Numbered from the stretch's first letter, positions 33,862 through 43,045 are shown. The stretch: 64,000 nt of DNA from Chloroflexota bacterium (GCA_020161265.1 JAIUOC010000006.1:401547-465546), one strand, 5' to 3'. Program-made: numbers and translations. The notes: generated from the sequence alone by a model not told the origin.

Positions 33862-36537
33862 ATGCTTGATCAATCTGTTGTTGAAGAGCAGCCCAGCGTC
33901 GGGCAGCTTGACCGGCTGCGGGCGTATTGGGTGCGTCGCGATACGATTGTTTGGAATATTCATGCGCTCCCCAATGCTCGCTATGAGTTGCATTATTCGC
34001 TTGATGGTTCGTTGGAGCTAACGCCGCAGGGAATTCAGCATGGCATGGTTTTGCCGCTCGAACGTGATCCCTTGGGCTTAGATTCGGCGTTGGTAGCGGC
34101 TTTTCCCCATTTGCAAGGCTTGCCAGTGTTGCGCCTTGCCCCTGAACACCACGACTTGGTTGCGACAATATTGCGTGGTCAAGTGGCGGTGCAGGCCTAT
34201 CACGCTGATGATCAGAGTTTGATCGATGCGACGGCGTTGCAAATTCCAGGGGTGCTTGATGATTTGTATCACTACACTGGCGAGCTTGGGGTGAGTTTCG
34301 ATGAGCAGAAACGCCCGATTTTGCGCTTGTGGGCACCAACCGCTCGTTCGGTTAGCCTGTTGCTCTACGCCGATTCGGCCAAGGGAACTCGCGCAATTCG
34401 CAGTGGAATGACGTTTGACCCTCAGACTGGAGTTTGGAGCATCGTTGGCAAGCCCAGTTGGAAGAACCAGTTTTATCGATTTTTGGTCGATGTGTTTGTG
34501 CCGAGTACTGGCCAATTTGAGCAAAATAGCGTCACTGATCCCTATTCGTTGAGTTTATCGACCAATAGCCAACATTCGCAAATTGTTGATCTGCAAAGCC
34601 AACGCCTCAAACCCAAAGGTTGGAGCAAACTCGCCAAGCCAAGCCTAGCCCAACCCACCGATATTGTGCTCTACGAGCTGCATGTGCGTGATTTTTCGAT
34701 CACCGATTCGAGTGTGCCAGCTGAGTTGCGTGGCACCTACAAAGCCTTTAGCCAAGTTGAATCGAATGGCATGCAACATCTGCAGCGGCTGGCTAAGGCC
34801 GGGGTGAGCCATGTGCACTTGCTGCCAGTCTTTGATATTGCCACCATTGAAGAACATCGACCTGATCGCACGCGAATTGATTTTGACTATTTAGCCAGTT
34901 TGCCTGCTGATTCGACTGAGCAGCAAGCCTATCTTTTTCCAATTCGCGATCATGATGGCTTCAATTGGGGCTATGACCCGCGCCATTACACTACGCCCGA
35001 AGGCTCGTATAGTACCGATCCCGATGGCTCAACGCGAATCTACGAGTTTCGCGAGATGGTGCAAGCGCTGAATCAGATTGGGCTGCGGGTGGTGATGGAT
35101 GTGGTTTACAATCACACCCATTCGAGTGGCCAAGCCAGTTGCGCCGTGCTCGATCGAATTGTGCCAGGCTACTATCATCGCTTGGATGCTGATGGCAATG
35201 TTTGCAACAGCACCTGCTGCGCTAACACCGCCAGCGAACAGCATATGATGGAAAAATTAATGCTCGATTCGCTGCGCACATGGGCTGTCGATTATAAAGT
35301 TGATGGCTTTCGCTTCGATTTGATGGGCCATCATCTAAAACGCAATCTGTTGGCAATTCGCGCGATGCTCGATAATTTGACGTTGGCTGAGCATGGCGTT
35401 GATGGCAAAGCGATCTATTTGTATGGTGAGGGCTGGAATTTTGGTGAGGTTGCCGACGGCGCACGCGGCGAAAATGCCTCGCAACATGCCATGGCTGGCA
35501 CGGGCATTGGCACCTTCAGCGATCGTTTGCGTGATGCGGCGCGGGGTGGCGGCCCATTTGTCGGTTTTCAAGTGCAGGGCTTTGCCACAGGCTTGCTTGA
35601 TCGGCCTAATCTGTACGAGCAGCGGGCGTTTGTTGAGCGCCATTACCAAGTTGCCGTGCTGAGCGATGTGGTACGGCTGAGTTTGGCAGGCAATTTGGCC
35701 GAATATCCAATGCTCAGTTGCGAAGGCCAACAAACTTTGGGCGGCCACTTGTATATCAATGGCAAACCAGCAGCCTATGGTTTACGCCCTGATGATCATA
35801 TTGCCTATGTTTCAGCCCACGATAATGAAACCCTGTTTGATGGAGTGCAAGTCAAAGCGCCGCCCGAATCGCCAATGGCCGAGCGGGTGCGTATGCACAA
35901 TTTGGCCTTGAGTTTGGTGGCTTTAGCCCAAGGAATTCCCTTTTTTCATGCTGGCGATGAGTTGCTGCGCTCAAAATCGCTGGATCGCAATAGCTACAAC
36001 TCCAGCGATTGGTTTAACCGCATCGATTGGACGGGCCAGCAGAACACTTGGGGTTCGGGCTTGCCGCCCTCGGCGGATAACCATGAACATTGGGCCACGG
36101 TTGGGCCGTTGTTAGCCAACCCTGCACTCAAGCCAACCCCTAAGGATATGGCATTCAGCTATGCCCATTTCCAAACCATGCTACAAATTCGGCGTAGCTC
36201 AGGCTTGTTTCGTTTGAACAGGGCTGAATTGATCAAACAAAAAGTCTGGTTTCCCAATACTGGGCCTGATCAAGTGGTCGGTTTGGTGCTGATGGTGCTT
36301 GATGATGGGGTTGGCGAGCAGTGTGATGCACAATTTAGCCGAATTGTGGTAGCTTTCAATGGCTCGCATCATGATTTGAGTTATAGCGATGCCAGTTTTG
36401 GTCATTACAATTTGCAACTGCACCCCTTGCTAGCAAATAGCTATGATTCAGTGCTGGCGCAGGCGAGCTTTGATCGCAATCTTGGCAGCATCAGCGTGCC
36501 GGGGTTTAGCTGTGTGGTGTGGGTCGAATATCGCTAA
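33862..36537 (+). CDS. pulA: Type I pullulanase
   Basis: 891-aa glycogen/starch debranching enzyme cleaving alpha-1,6 links. An N-terminal segment of about 100 residues precedes a CBM48-like beta domain (LRLWAPTARSVSLLLY). The GH13 barrel has the type I motif NWGYDPRHY, region I DVVYNHTH, region II DGFRFDLMGHH with the nucleophile Asp, region III YGEGWNFGE with the acid/base Glu, and region IV YVSAHDNETLFD. A C-terminal beta sandwich ends the protein. No signal peptide is seen, so it acts on internal glycogen. ATG at 33862 follows GGGAG. It ends at a strong terminator shared with gatB. Confidence 0.96.
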   Translation: MLDQSVVEEQPSVGQLDRLRAYWVRRDTIVWNIHALPNARYELHYSLDGSLELTPQGIQHGMVLPLERDPLGLDSALVAAFPHLQGLPVLRLAPEHHDLVATILRGQVAVQAYHADDQSLIDATALQIPGVLDDLYHYTGELGVSFDEQKRPILRLWAPTARSVSLLLYADSAKGTRAIRSGMTFDPQTGVWSIVGKPSWKNQFYRFLVDVFVPSTGQFEQNSVTDPYSLSLSTNSQHSQIVDLQSQRLKPKGWSKLAKPSLAQPTDIVLYELHVRDFSITDSSVPAELRGTYKAFSQVESNGMQHLQRLAKAGVSHVHLLPVFDIATIEEHRPDRTRIDFDYLASLPADSTEQQAYLFPIRDHDGFNWGYDPRHYTTPEGSYSTDPDGSTRIYEFREMVQALNQIGLRVVMDVVYNHTHSSGQASCAVLDRIVPGYYHRLDADGNVCNSTCCANTASEQHMMEKLMLDSLRTWAVDYKVDGFRFDLMGHHLKRNLLAIRAMLDNLTLAEHGVDGKAIYLYGEGWNFGEVADGARGENASQHAMAGTGIGTFSDRLRDAARGGGPFVGFQVQGFATGLLDRPNLYEQRAFVERHYQVAVLSDVVRLSLAGNLAEYPMLSCEGQQTLGGHLYINGKPAAYGLRPDDHIAYVSAHDNETLFDGVQVKAPPESPMAERVRMHNLALSLVALAQGIPFFHAGDELLRSKSLDRNSYNSSDWFNRIDWTGQQNTWGSGLPPSADNHEHWATVGPLLANPALKPTPKDMAFSYAHFQTMLQIRRSSGLFRLNRAELIKQKVWFPNTGPDQVVGLVLMVLDDGVGEQCDAQFSRIVVAFNGSHHDLSYSDASFGHYNLQLHPLLANSYDSVLAQASFDRNLGSISVPGFSCVVWVEYR

Positions 36538-36544
36538 TTAAACC

Positions 36545-36585
36545 AAAGGCGGCGCAACACGTTCAAACGTTGCGCCGCCTTTTTG
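36545..36585. terminator. Bidirectional intrinsic terminator between pulA and gatB
   Basis: Arms AAAGGCGGCGCAAC (36545-36558) and GTTGCGCCGCCTTT (36569-36582) with T-run to 36584; the minus strand also ends in TTTGG. Serves both convergent genes. Confidence 0.93.
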
Positions 36586-36597
36586 ATTTAATTCAGA

Positions 36598-38049
36598 TTA
36601 ATTTGTGGCATCAAGCTCGGTTTTAAGCGCTTCTTCGACGACTTGCGGGTTGGCTTGGCCTTTGGTTGCCCGCATCACCTGACCAACCAAGAACTTGATC
36701 GCTGGCAATTTGCCACTCTTGTAATCAGCAACCACTTTGGGATTAGCGGCGATCGCCTCGCGGGCAGCTTCGACCAAAACGCTGCTATCGCTAATTTGGC
36801 GCAAGCCTTTGGCGTTGATGATCGCAGTTGGGGTTTCGCCAGTCCGATACATTTCCTCAAAGACTTGCTTGGCGACGGTGCTGCCGATTTCGCCTTTAGC
36901 AACCACGTCGATCAAGCTGGTGAGGTTGGCAGGCGTAACTCGTGTTGCCACAGCACTGAGCGTTTCATCGCCATCTTTGATCAAACGGAATAACTCGCCA
37001 GTGATCCAGTTGGCGACTGGCTTGGCGTTGGCAGCGCCAGCAGCGGCAACAACCGCTTCGAAATAATCGGCGGTTTCGCGTTCGCCGCTCAACAAGGCGG
37101 CATCCTGCTTGGATAAGCCAAATTCGCTGAGATAGCGGGCAAATTTAGCATCAGGCAGTTCGGGCAACTCAGCGCGACGCTCGGCGACCCATTCGCGGCT
37201 CAATTCCAGCGGCGGCAAATCTGGCTCGGGGAAGTAGCGATAGTCGTGGGCGTGTTCCTTGGAGCGTTGGCTCAAGGTGATCCCTGCGGCATCGTCCCAA
37301 CCACGAGTTTCTTGAATAACCGTGCCGCCGGCGCGAATCAGCTTTTCTTGGCGTTCCAATTCGTAAACCAAAGCCCGCTCAAGGTTGCGGAACGAGTTCA
37401 TATTTTTGATCTCGACCTTGGTGCCAAATTCCTTTTGGCCTTCAGGCCGAATTGAAACGTTGGCATCAACCCGTAATGCGCCTTCTTCGAGGTTGCCGCT
37501 GTTGACCCCCAAAAAGACCAAAATTTGGCGTAATTTGGTAGCATACAAGCGGGCTTCTTCGGGCGTGGTCATATCTGGTTCGCTGACAATTTCGAGCAAT
37601 GGCACGCCAGAGCGATTGTAATCGACCAGCGAATGAGTTTCATCGCCATGTTGCAACATGCCCGTATCTTCTTCGAGGTGGGCACGGGTGATGCCAACCC
37701 GCTTGGTTTCGCCATTGCCAAGGGTAATTTCTAGCTCACCATTGATACAAATTGGCTTATCGTACATAGTAATTTGCCAAGCCTTGGGCAAATCGGGGTA
37801 GGTATACGATTTACGCGAAAACTCGCAATACTCAGGGATTTCGCAATTGAGCGCCAAACCAAGCAGCGCAGCTTTGCGAATTGCTTCTTGATTGACCACT
37901 GGCAAGGTGCCAGGTAGGCCAATGCTGACTTCATCGATACAGCTATTGGCGGGAGCGCTGGCATAGGCCGCGTTACAACCGCTGAACATTTTCGATTTGG
38001 TAAGAATTTGGGCATGCACTTCTAGCCCAATCGTGGCAGTATATTTCAT
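36598..38049 (-). CDS. gatB: Aspartyl/glutamyl-tRNA amidotransferase subunit B
   Basis: 483-aa kinase subunit of GatCAB, which converts Glu-tRNA-Gln (or Asp-tRNA-Asn) to the amide form. Seen: ATIGLEVHAQILTKSKMFSG, VSIGLPGTLPVVNQEA, RKSYTYPDLPKAWQITMYD, HLEEDTGMLQH and VDYNRSGVPLLEIVSEPD in the N-terminal catalytic half, and the YqeY-like tail with ANPKVVADYKSGKLPAIKFL. ATG at 38049 (MKYTATIG) follows GGAG. GatA and GatC are not in the window, so the complex is split. Confidence 0.97.
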   Translation of the reverse strand: MKYTATIGLEVHAQILTKSKMFSGCNAAYASAPANSCIDEVSIGLPGTLPVVNQEAIRKAALLGLALNCEIPEYCEFSRKSYTYPDLPKAWQITMYDKPICINGELEITLGNGETKRVGITRAHLEEDTGMLQHGDETHSLVDYNRSGVPLLEIVSEPDMTTPEEARLYATKLRQILVFLGVNSGNLEEGALRVDANVSIRPEGQKEFGTKVEIKNMNSFRNLERALVYELERQEKLIRAGGTVIQETRGWDDAAGITLSQRSKEHAHDYRYFPEPDLPPLELSREWVAERRAELPELPDAKFARYLSEFGLSKQDAALLSGERETADYFEAVVAAAGAANAKPVANWITGELFRLIKDGDETLSAVATRVTPANLTSLIDVVAKGEIGSTVAKQVFEEMYRTGETPTAIINAKGLRQISDSSVLVEAAREAIAANPKVVADYKSGKLPAIKFLVGQVMRATKGQANPQVVEEALKTELDATN

Positions 38050-38116
38050 AGCAACTCCGAGGCAACAGCACAATCTCCCGCTGATTGTGCCCGATCATGG
38101 CTGATTATGCAAGCTG

Positions 38117-39088
38117 TTATAGCGTTGCTAGGTGTTGCATCGCTGTATATTCTTGTTCGGCGATTTGGTTCATCAGCCGACTAGCCTGTTGAATTGCCCC
38201 AAGATTGTGCTGTTTGCCCGCTTGATCGAGCAAATTTGCAACTTCATGCCAGTTCTCGCTAATCGTGGTGAAGCTTGATTCAGCTTGACGTAACTGTGAG
38301 GCAACGATGATTGTGCTGGCCTCGGCCAAAAAATCACGATACAGCTTGCGAAACAGCGAGCCGCCCGTTCCGGCTCGTTCCATCAACAGGGCTGTGGTGC
38401 AAAAATCATACTCAATATTGGCGCTTGATTCAAACCATGGCTGTAAGGCGGCGCTCGCTTTACGAATGCCTTTGTAGCTTACGTTGGTAATTGGCGGGTT
38501 GAGATACGCTTGGGCATTATTGATGATTGCTTGACGCACTGCTTGAGCCAAATCATAACTGCCCTGGGGTTTTAGGGTATAAGCCATGCTTTTTGAGGCC
38601 ATCGAGCCTTTGGCTGCCCGCGCTTGGGCCAAACTTTCTAACGATGTTTGCACCGTGCTACCCTGTTGCTGGGTATCAACTAAATAAGCTTGATCGTGAT
38701 CATAGCCGTAGATCGCCACATAATGGCCAGCAAAATGAATTGGATTGCTAAAATATTCGAGATAGAAGCAATCGAGTTTCAAGCCAACGACCTGGCCTTG
38801 ATCAAGCCCATTTTTGACGATCGCCCAAGCTTTGGCTGGCGAGCTGGTTTCTTGGCGTTCAAGCTTGAGGTTGAGTCGTTTGGCAAGGGTTTCGGTTAGT
38901 TGATCAGGCTTGACTCGTCCGCCGATAAAGGGCATCGGCATTGATTTCATGTGCCAAAAGATGAAACTTAGGCCTTCGCCCAGTCCAAACAGCAACGGCT
39001 CAGAAAGCTCGATGCCTTGTTGATAGAGCAAGGTTCCAGTGGTGGTCGTTTCACAATGTTGGCCGATAAATGGTTTGATTGCCAGCAT
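38117..39088 (-). CDS. BtrH-like (BtrH_N + DUF4872) protein
   Basis: 323 aa. HCETTTTGTLLYQQGIELSE at residues 11-30 is the BtrH N-terminal motif with a conserved His-Cys, then GLGEGLSFIFW. The middle has FAGHYVAIYGYDHDQAYLVD, the His and Asp of a papain-like/C39-like fold. The C-terminal half is helical, matching DUF4872. BtrH transfers the acyl group from its carrier protein onto butirosin; related proteins bind peptidic substrates. No carrier protein or antibiotic gene lies near, so this homologue is a stand-alone enzyme of unknown substrate. ATG at 39088 follows GAGGATTT. Confidence 0.78.
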   Translation of the reverse strand: MLAIKPFIGQHCETTTTGTLLYQQGIELSEPLLFGLGEGLSFIFWHMKSMPMPFIGGRVKPDQLTETLAKRLNLKLERQETSSPAKAWAIVKNGLDQGQVVGLKLDCFYLEYFSNPIHFAGHYVAIYGYDHDQAYLVDTQQQGSTVQTSLESLAQARAAKGSMASKSMAYTLKPQGSYDLAQAVRQAIINNAQAYLNPPITNVSYKGIRKASAALQPWFESSANIEYDFCTTALLMERAGTGGSLFRKLYRDFLAEASTIIVASQLRQAESSFTTISENWHEVANLLDQAGKQHNLGAIQQASRLMNQIAEQEYTAMQHLATL

Positions 39089-39156
39089 AAATCCTCATTA
39101 TTTTTAGAGTTTACGGGTTATTAGGGTATTTGTAGATTTATTGTGATCACCACCCT

Positions 39157-39328
39157 TCCGTCCCGCCTCAAGGCGGGAGACGCATGGGGCTTTAATCCCC
39201 CTGCACCCCCTCAAGCACAATTAGGGTCGTCATCCATCCACCGATGAACCAGCCTATCTGTGGTTCGCAGCAGAAACCTACCCTTGAAAGCTCTCCCGCA
39301 GTGGGAGAGTGGTTGGGGTGAGGGGGAT
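39157..39328. repeat. Repeat-rich gap between the BtrH-like and Bax1 genes
   Basis: Contains TCCCGCCTCAAGGCGGGA (39161-39178) and CTCTCCCGCAGTGGGAGAG (about 39289-39308) with GGGGTGAGGGGG beside it. The last matches the repeats at 24.6 and 31.6 kb. It separates Bax1 from downstream genes and could act as a terminator. Confidence 0.55.
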
Positions 39329-39330
39329 TC

Positions 39331-40833
39331 CTAGGCGGCTTTGCCAAGCATACTACCTAATTCACGCAGTTTTTGCGGCGTAAATAGGCCAAGATTGGGT
39401 ACGTACTGGGCTGTGCCTTCGCGCCAACCACGCAGCGCTAAGCCAATTTCAACAGGATTACGGCATTCCAAAATTTCTAAAAGCTCGGTTTCGGCTACAA
39501 ATCCTGCTTGATCGAAGCGCAATGCTAGGCGACTCCAGCGATCTAATGGGGCTTGAACTGGAGCAAGTTGTTCGAGTTGGGCGAGCACCATCAGCATATC
39601 AGGCGTGGTTTGATAGATTACTTTGGCAATCTGGCAATTGCGCAAGAGGTTTTGATAGCTCTTGGCAATCACAACCAAAACCTTTGGTTGACCAACCAAG
39701 CGTTGCGCCAAACTCGCTGCCATCGCTTCGGTCGCAGGCACAAAGATCGGAATGCGTTCGCTACCGCGTTGGGCAATGAAATCGGGCACAAGTAGCCGAT
39801 GAGCCAAACTAAATGGCACAGGATCACGCCGAATTCGCCAGCCTGCATTTTGGCCTTTGCTAACCAAGCGGCTCCAGGCTTGGCTAAATTGCTGTTCAAG
39901 CGTGGTTTCCCAGCTATCGCCGAGATTGTCTGGTTGCTGACGAGCAGTGCCACCAAGCACCGTCAACTCGCGCTTGGCCAGTTTGATTAGGCTATTTTTA
40001 CCCTGCATATGCACCTGAATCAGGCCTTCGCTGGCCGCATTGGGATGCGCCGCCAGTAAACGCAAGGCACAACGGGCAATTCGGCGGCCTGTGCGCGTCC
40101 AATTGCCCAGGGCATCTTTGGCTCCATGTAAAGTCAGAGTTACAAATGTCGCCATGCAGTCTTCTGGTTCGCTTAATTCGTAGCGCAGGTTATAGCGTTG
40201 GGCTAAATTATGGGCTGAAACGGCCAAAGCATTAATATCGCCATCAAGCCGTAGTTGTAACGAACGACAGTTGCGCAAGCCAGTTTCGAGCGAATGAAAA
40301 TTGTATAAAGCCACGATCGCGCTTGGTTCTGGGCGTTCGGCGCTGCGCACCAACAAGGCCTCTTGCTCATCATCAAGGTAGAGCAACCGCTCAAATTGGC
40401 TGGGTGTTAATCCTAATTCAGCGGCTAGTTGGCTTACCGCAGGCCAACGTTCGCTTGGCAAAATGAAGCCATGGGTTTGATTGGCATGGGCATATAGCAA
40501 GGCCCGAAAATCGGCTGAATTGCGTAAGCCGCGTTCAACCAATTGGGCGCACGTTGTTTGATCGAGCACTTCGGCCAATTGCGGCTGATGCCAGCGATAG
40601 GTTTGGCTTAAACAGGCTACTAAGCCGCGTGCCAACTTGGGATCGCCAAAAAACTCCAGCAAGGTGGCGGCTTCAAATTCACGCCGCGCACGGCCAAGCA
40701 TCTGCTCATAATAGCCAATCGCATAATCAATCGCTGCCAAATAGCGATCATCACGCAATTGATGCGGATAGAGTTGACGGCCAAGCTCACCGCTGCGGCT
40801 CGTATATTTGAAATCGGCTGGTGTAAATGACAT
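39331..40833 (-). CDS. Bax1 (DUF790) XPB-associated nuclease family protein
   Basis: 500-aa DUF790/Bax1 protein. It starts MSFTPADFKYTSRSGELGRQ, then AIDYAIGYYEQMLGRARREFE and LARGLVACLSQTYRW, standard for the family. The C-terminal nuclease part has WRIRRDPVPFSLAHRLLVPDF with Asp near residue 351. The strand that should supply an E-x-K reads IPIFVPA, so the metal site looks incomplete. In archaea, Bax1 binds XPB and cuts bubble DNA. The XPB homologue lies 165 bases upstream on the same strand, with repeats between, so the pair is conserved. Whether this copy cuts DNA is open. Confidence 0.85.
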   Translation of the reverse strand: MSFTPADFKYTSRSGELGRQLYPHQLRDDRYLAAIDYAIGYYEQMLGRARREFEAATLLEFFGDPKLARGLVACLSQTYRWHQPQLAEVLDQTTCAQLVERGLRNSADFRALLYAHANQTHGFILPSERWPAVSQLAAELGLTPSQFERLLYLDDEQEALLVRSAERPEPSAIVALYNFHSLETGLRNCRSLQLRLDGDINALAVSAHNLAQRYNLRYELSEPEDCMATFVTLTLHGAKDALGNWTRTGRRIARCALRLLAAHPNAASEGLIQVHMQGKNSLIKLAKRELTVLGGTARQQPDNLGDSWETTLEQQFSQAWSRLVSKGQNAGWRIRRDPVPFSLAHRLLVPDFIAQRGSERIPIFVPATEAMAASLAQRLVGQPKVLVVIAKSYQNLLRNCQIAKVIYQTTPDMLMVLAQLEQLAPVQAPLDRWSRLALRFDQAGFVAETELLEILECRNPVEIGLALRGWREGTAQYVPNLGLFTPQKLRELGSMLGKAA

Positions 40834-40861
40834 AATGATTCCGATACTCTAAAGATTCAGC

Positions 40862-41000
40862 GAATGATCCACGAAGGACACGAAGCGCACGAAGATACGT
40901 TTTTAGCCACAGATTACACAGATTGTTTTGATTATGCTGTTATGCTCAACACCTAGGTTTATGCCAAGCGTTATGTTCTATGTTCAATGCTCTTTGTTCT
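40862..41000. repeat. Composite CTTCGTG plus CACAGATT plus TATGTTC repeat
   Basis: GATCCACGAAGGACACGAAG with GCGCACGAAG (40865-40893), GCCACAGATTACACAGATTG (40911-40930) and TTATGTTCTATGTTC (about 40969-40983), filling the XPB-Bax1 gap. It is close to the reverse complement of 19574-19638. Confidence 0.75.
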
Positions 41001-42321
41001 ACTTCGCCTGCTGATTATGGGCGGCCACGGCTTTTTTACGGCGGCGGGCAGTTTGAACTTCGCTGGTATTGCGCGTGACCAACTCGTAAAGCAAGGCTTC
41101 ATCGGGCTTTTTGCGCAGCACCCGCCCTAAACGCTGAATATATTCGCGGGCCGTGGCTGAACCACTGACCACAATCGCGACATTGGCATCGGGTACATCA
41201 ACGCCCTCGTTCAGCACCCGCCCCGTGACCAACTTAGAATAGCGTCCAGACCGAAAGCCATCCAAAATCGATTTACGTTCATCAGCCGCCGTGCGATAGG
41301 TAATGCTGGGTATGGCAAACTGACGACTGATCGTATTGACCAAGGCGTTGTATTCGGAAAAGATGATGATTTTATCCTTGGGATGTTGGCTGAGTAGTTG
41401 GCCAACATGCTCAAGCTTTTTCTCGGCATTGAGCGCAATCATTCGGGCTTGATGCTGGGCTTGGAGTGCATTGCGAGCTTGGGGATCGCTGCCAGAGCGG
41501 CGAATGAGTTCGCCGAAGAAATCGCCCCCACTAGCCAATTTATGCCGATGTTTGGCCAAAAACCAGCGCCATGTTGTCATCAAAGTTTCGTAGCGCACTA
41601 ACTCTTCGGCAGTTAGATCAACCAAAATGCGTTTTTCGCGAAACTTGGCGATATGGCCTTCTTCGGCTAAATCGGCTGGCGCACGTTGATAAACCACTTT
41701 GCCGACTAAGCGATCAAGAGCGGTATGCGAGCCATCGCTGCGTTCGGGCGTGGCGGTTAAGCCCAAGCGATAGGGCGTGCGGCTGCGTAGGGCAATCGTG
41801 CTATAGGCTGGTGAAGGCAAATGATGCACTTCATCACAAATCAGCAAGCCCAAATTTTCAAGTGGCGCATCGGGCATGGCCGCCGAAGCATAGGTGATTA
41901 CGGTGATTGGTCGCCATTCACGCTGGCCATCGCCGACCACGCCGACCAATGTTGGATCGAGCGCGAGGGTTTGGACCACGGTATCGCGCCATTGATAGAG
42001 CAATTCGATGGTTGGCACGACAATCAGCGTGCGCAGCCCAAGCTTGGCAATTGCCAACATCGCTGTAATCGTTTTGCCTGCTCCAGTTGGTAGCACAATC
42101 ACCCCACGTCCTTCGTTGGCTGTCCAAGCAGCGACGGCCTCGGTTTGATAGGGACGCGGGGCGAATTGCAATTTGGCTTTGAATCCGCCTTGTAAACGGA
42201 CATCAACTTCTGGTAAATCCTCGTCGGGTTCATCAAGCAGGCTTGCATCGAGCAAACTTGCCTCGTCGAGCAGCCATTGTTCTTGCTCTGGCTGCTCGGC
42301 TTGGGTGGCAGGTCGGGTCAT
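40999..42321 (-). CDS. XPB/Rad25-type DNA repair helicase
   Basis: 440-aa superfamily 2 helicase. Motifs in order: RPYQTEAVAAW (Q-like), Walker A LPTGAGKT, VPTIELLYQW, CDEVHHLP (DEVH box), LGLTATPERSDG (motif III with RxD), KIIIFSEYNALV, GRVLNEGVDVPDANVAI and YIQRLGRVLRKK (motif VI). This set is XPB-like; XPB opens DNA around lesions in eukaryotic and archaeal repair. ATG at 42321 is chosen because AGGAGG lies just before it; a longer frame adds 12 codons. It is eight bases after an HhH gene and upstream of Bax1, forming HhH-XPB-Bax1. Confidence 0.92.
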   Translation of the reverse strand: MTRPATQAEQPEQEQWLLDEASLLDASLLDEPDEDLPEVDVRLQGGFKAKLQFAPRPYQTEAVAAWTANEGRGVIVLPTGAGKTITAMLAIAKLGLRTLIVVPTIELLYQWRDTVVQTLALDPTLVGVVGDGQREWRPITVITYASAAMPDAPLENLGLLICDEVHHLPSPAYSTIALRSRTPYRLGLTATPERSDGSHTALDRLVGKVVYQRAPADLAEEGHIAKFREKRILVDLTAEELVRYETLMTTWRWFLAKHRHKLASGGDFFGELIRRSGSDPQARNALQAQHQARMIALNAEKKLEHVGQLLSQHPKDKIIIFSEYNALVNTISRQFAIPSITYRTAADERKSILDGFRSGRYSKLVTGRVLNEGVDVPDANVAIVVSGSATAREYIQRLGRVLRKKPDEALLYELVTRNTSEVQTARRRKKAVAAHNQQAK

Positions 42322-42329
42322 GCATCCTC

Positions 42330-42875
42330 CTAGGCGGCTTTTTGCCCATACTCCCATAAAGTTGGTTGGGTATAGATGACGTTGCTTTTGCGGGCGCTGT
42401 GAGCAGCATTGGCTGGCGGTGGCGGATCATCGGGAAACATATTCGAGACGATCAGATCGGCGCGTTGTGGCCCAACCCCCCAGATCGCGGTCAAGCGTTG
42501 GTAGGCAGCTTCACGCAGCAAGGTTGCCAGCTCGACATCGCCTAGCTCTTGGCTAATGCGTTCGGCCAAAATTGGCCCAATGCCCGCAATTTTCAGCAAG
42601 CGTTGTTGGCTGGGTGGCAGCAAGGCACACAAATCGTCGTAAAAATCGAGCTGGCCTTGGGCGGCTAGCACAGTGATTTTGCGCGTGAGGCTGGCCCCAA
42701 GCTTGTTGATGCCTAAGGCTTTGCCAGCTAAGGCGCGTTCGGTGAGGGAATGGCGCAGGCGGAGAATTGCGCGGGCTACTTCGCGATAGCGCCGCACCCG
42801 ATAGGGATTGGCGTTTTGGCGCTTCAGCAGCGTGGCAATGTTAAACAGAATTTGGGCAATTGCGCGATTGTTCAT
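42330..42875 (-). CDS. PolX N-terminal-like helix-hairpin-helix protein
   Basis: 181-aa protein matching only the N-terminal part of bacterial/archaeal PolX: NNRAIAQILFNIATLLKRQN, NPYRVRRYREVARAILRLRH (8-kDa domain), then two HhH units, LGASLTRKITVLAAQGQLDF and LLKIAGIGPILAERISQELG. A third (TAIWGVGPQRADLIVSNMF) follows. The palm and PHP domains of PolX are absent, and the C-terminus is a short Pro/Asn-rich tail. It probably binds gapped or bubbled DNA. Its stop is eight bases from the XPB start, so it is the first gene of the XPB locus. The promoter element at 42930-42945 is shared with uvrC. Confidence 0.83.
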   Translation of the reverse strand: MNNRAIAQILFNIATLLKRQNANPYRVRRYREVARAILRLRHSLTERALAGKALGINKLGASLTRKITVLAAQGQLDFYDDLCALLPPSQQRLLKIAGIGPILAERISQELGDVELATLLREAAYQRLTAIWGVGPQRADLIVSNMFPDDPPPPANAAHSARKSNVIYTQPTLWEYGQKAA

Positions 42876-42929
42876 GGCTATCACCAAAGCTTTCTACTGG
42901 TTCAAACGTACTGTGTCTGTGATGAAACA

Positions 42930-42945
42930 TCTGTGCTAATTATAC
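42930..42945 (-). promoter_or_regulatory. Predicted -10 region of the HhH-XPB operon, shared with uvrC
   Basis: Minus-strand TATAAT at 42944-42939 followed by TAGCACAGA. The 16-base text TCTGTGCTAATTATAC is identical to 16259-16274 before uvrC. A -35 (TTGCGA) at spacing 16 is weaker. The leader to the ATG at 42875 is about 55 bases. Confidence 0.55.
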
Positions 42946-43012
42946 TACATTTAAGCTAAATCGCAAGCGTGATTATGTTGATTTGGGCGTTTCATTGAGT
43001 TTGTTAACCTAG

Positions 43013-43030
43013 CCAAATGATAGCATTTGG
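43013..43030. terminator. Small hairpin downstream of the 78-aa gene
   Basis: CCAAATG (43013-43019), loop ATAG, CATTTGG (43024-43030). It is 16 bases past the stop at 43046; no T-run on the minus strand. Confidence 0.45.
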
Positions 43031-43045
43031 TTGTGTCAAAAACGA

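Noticed and set aside
38117..42321. BtrH-like gene plus the XPB locus as a biosynthetic or defence island
   Set aside because: No carrier protein, synthase or toxin is present and the genes are separated by repeats; only same-strand position links them.
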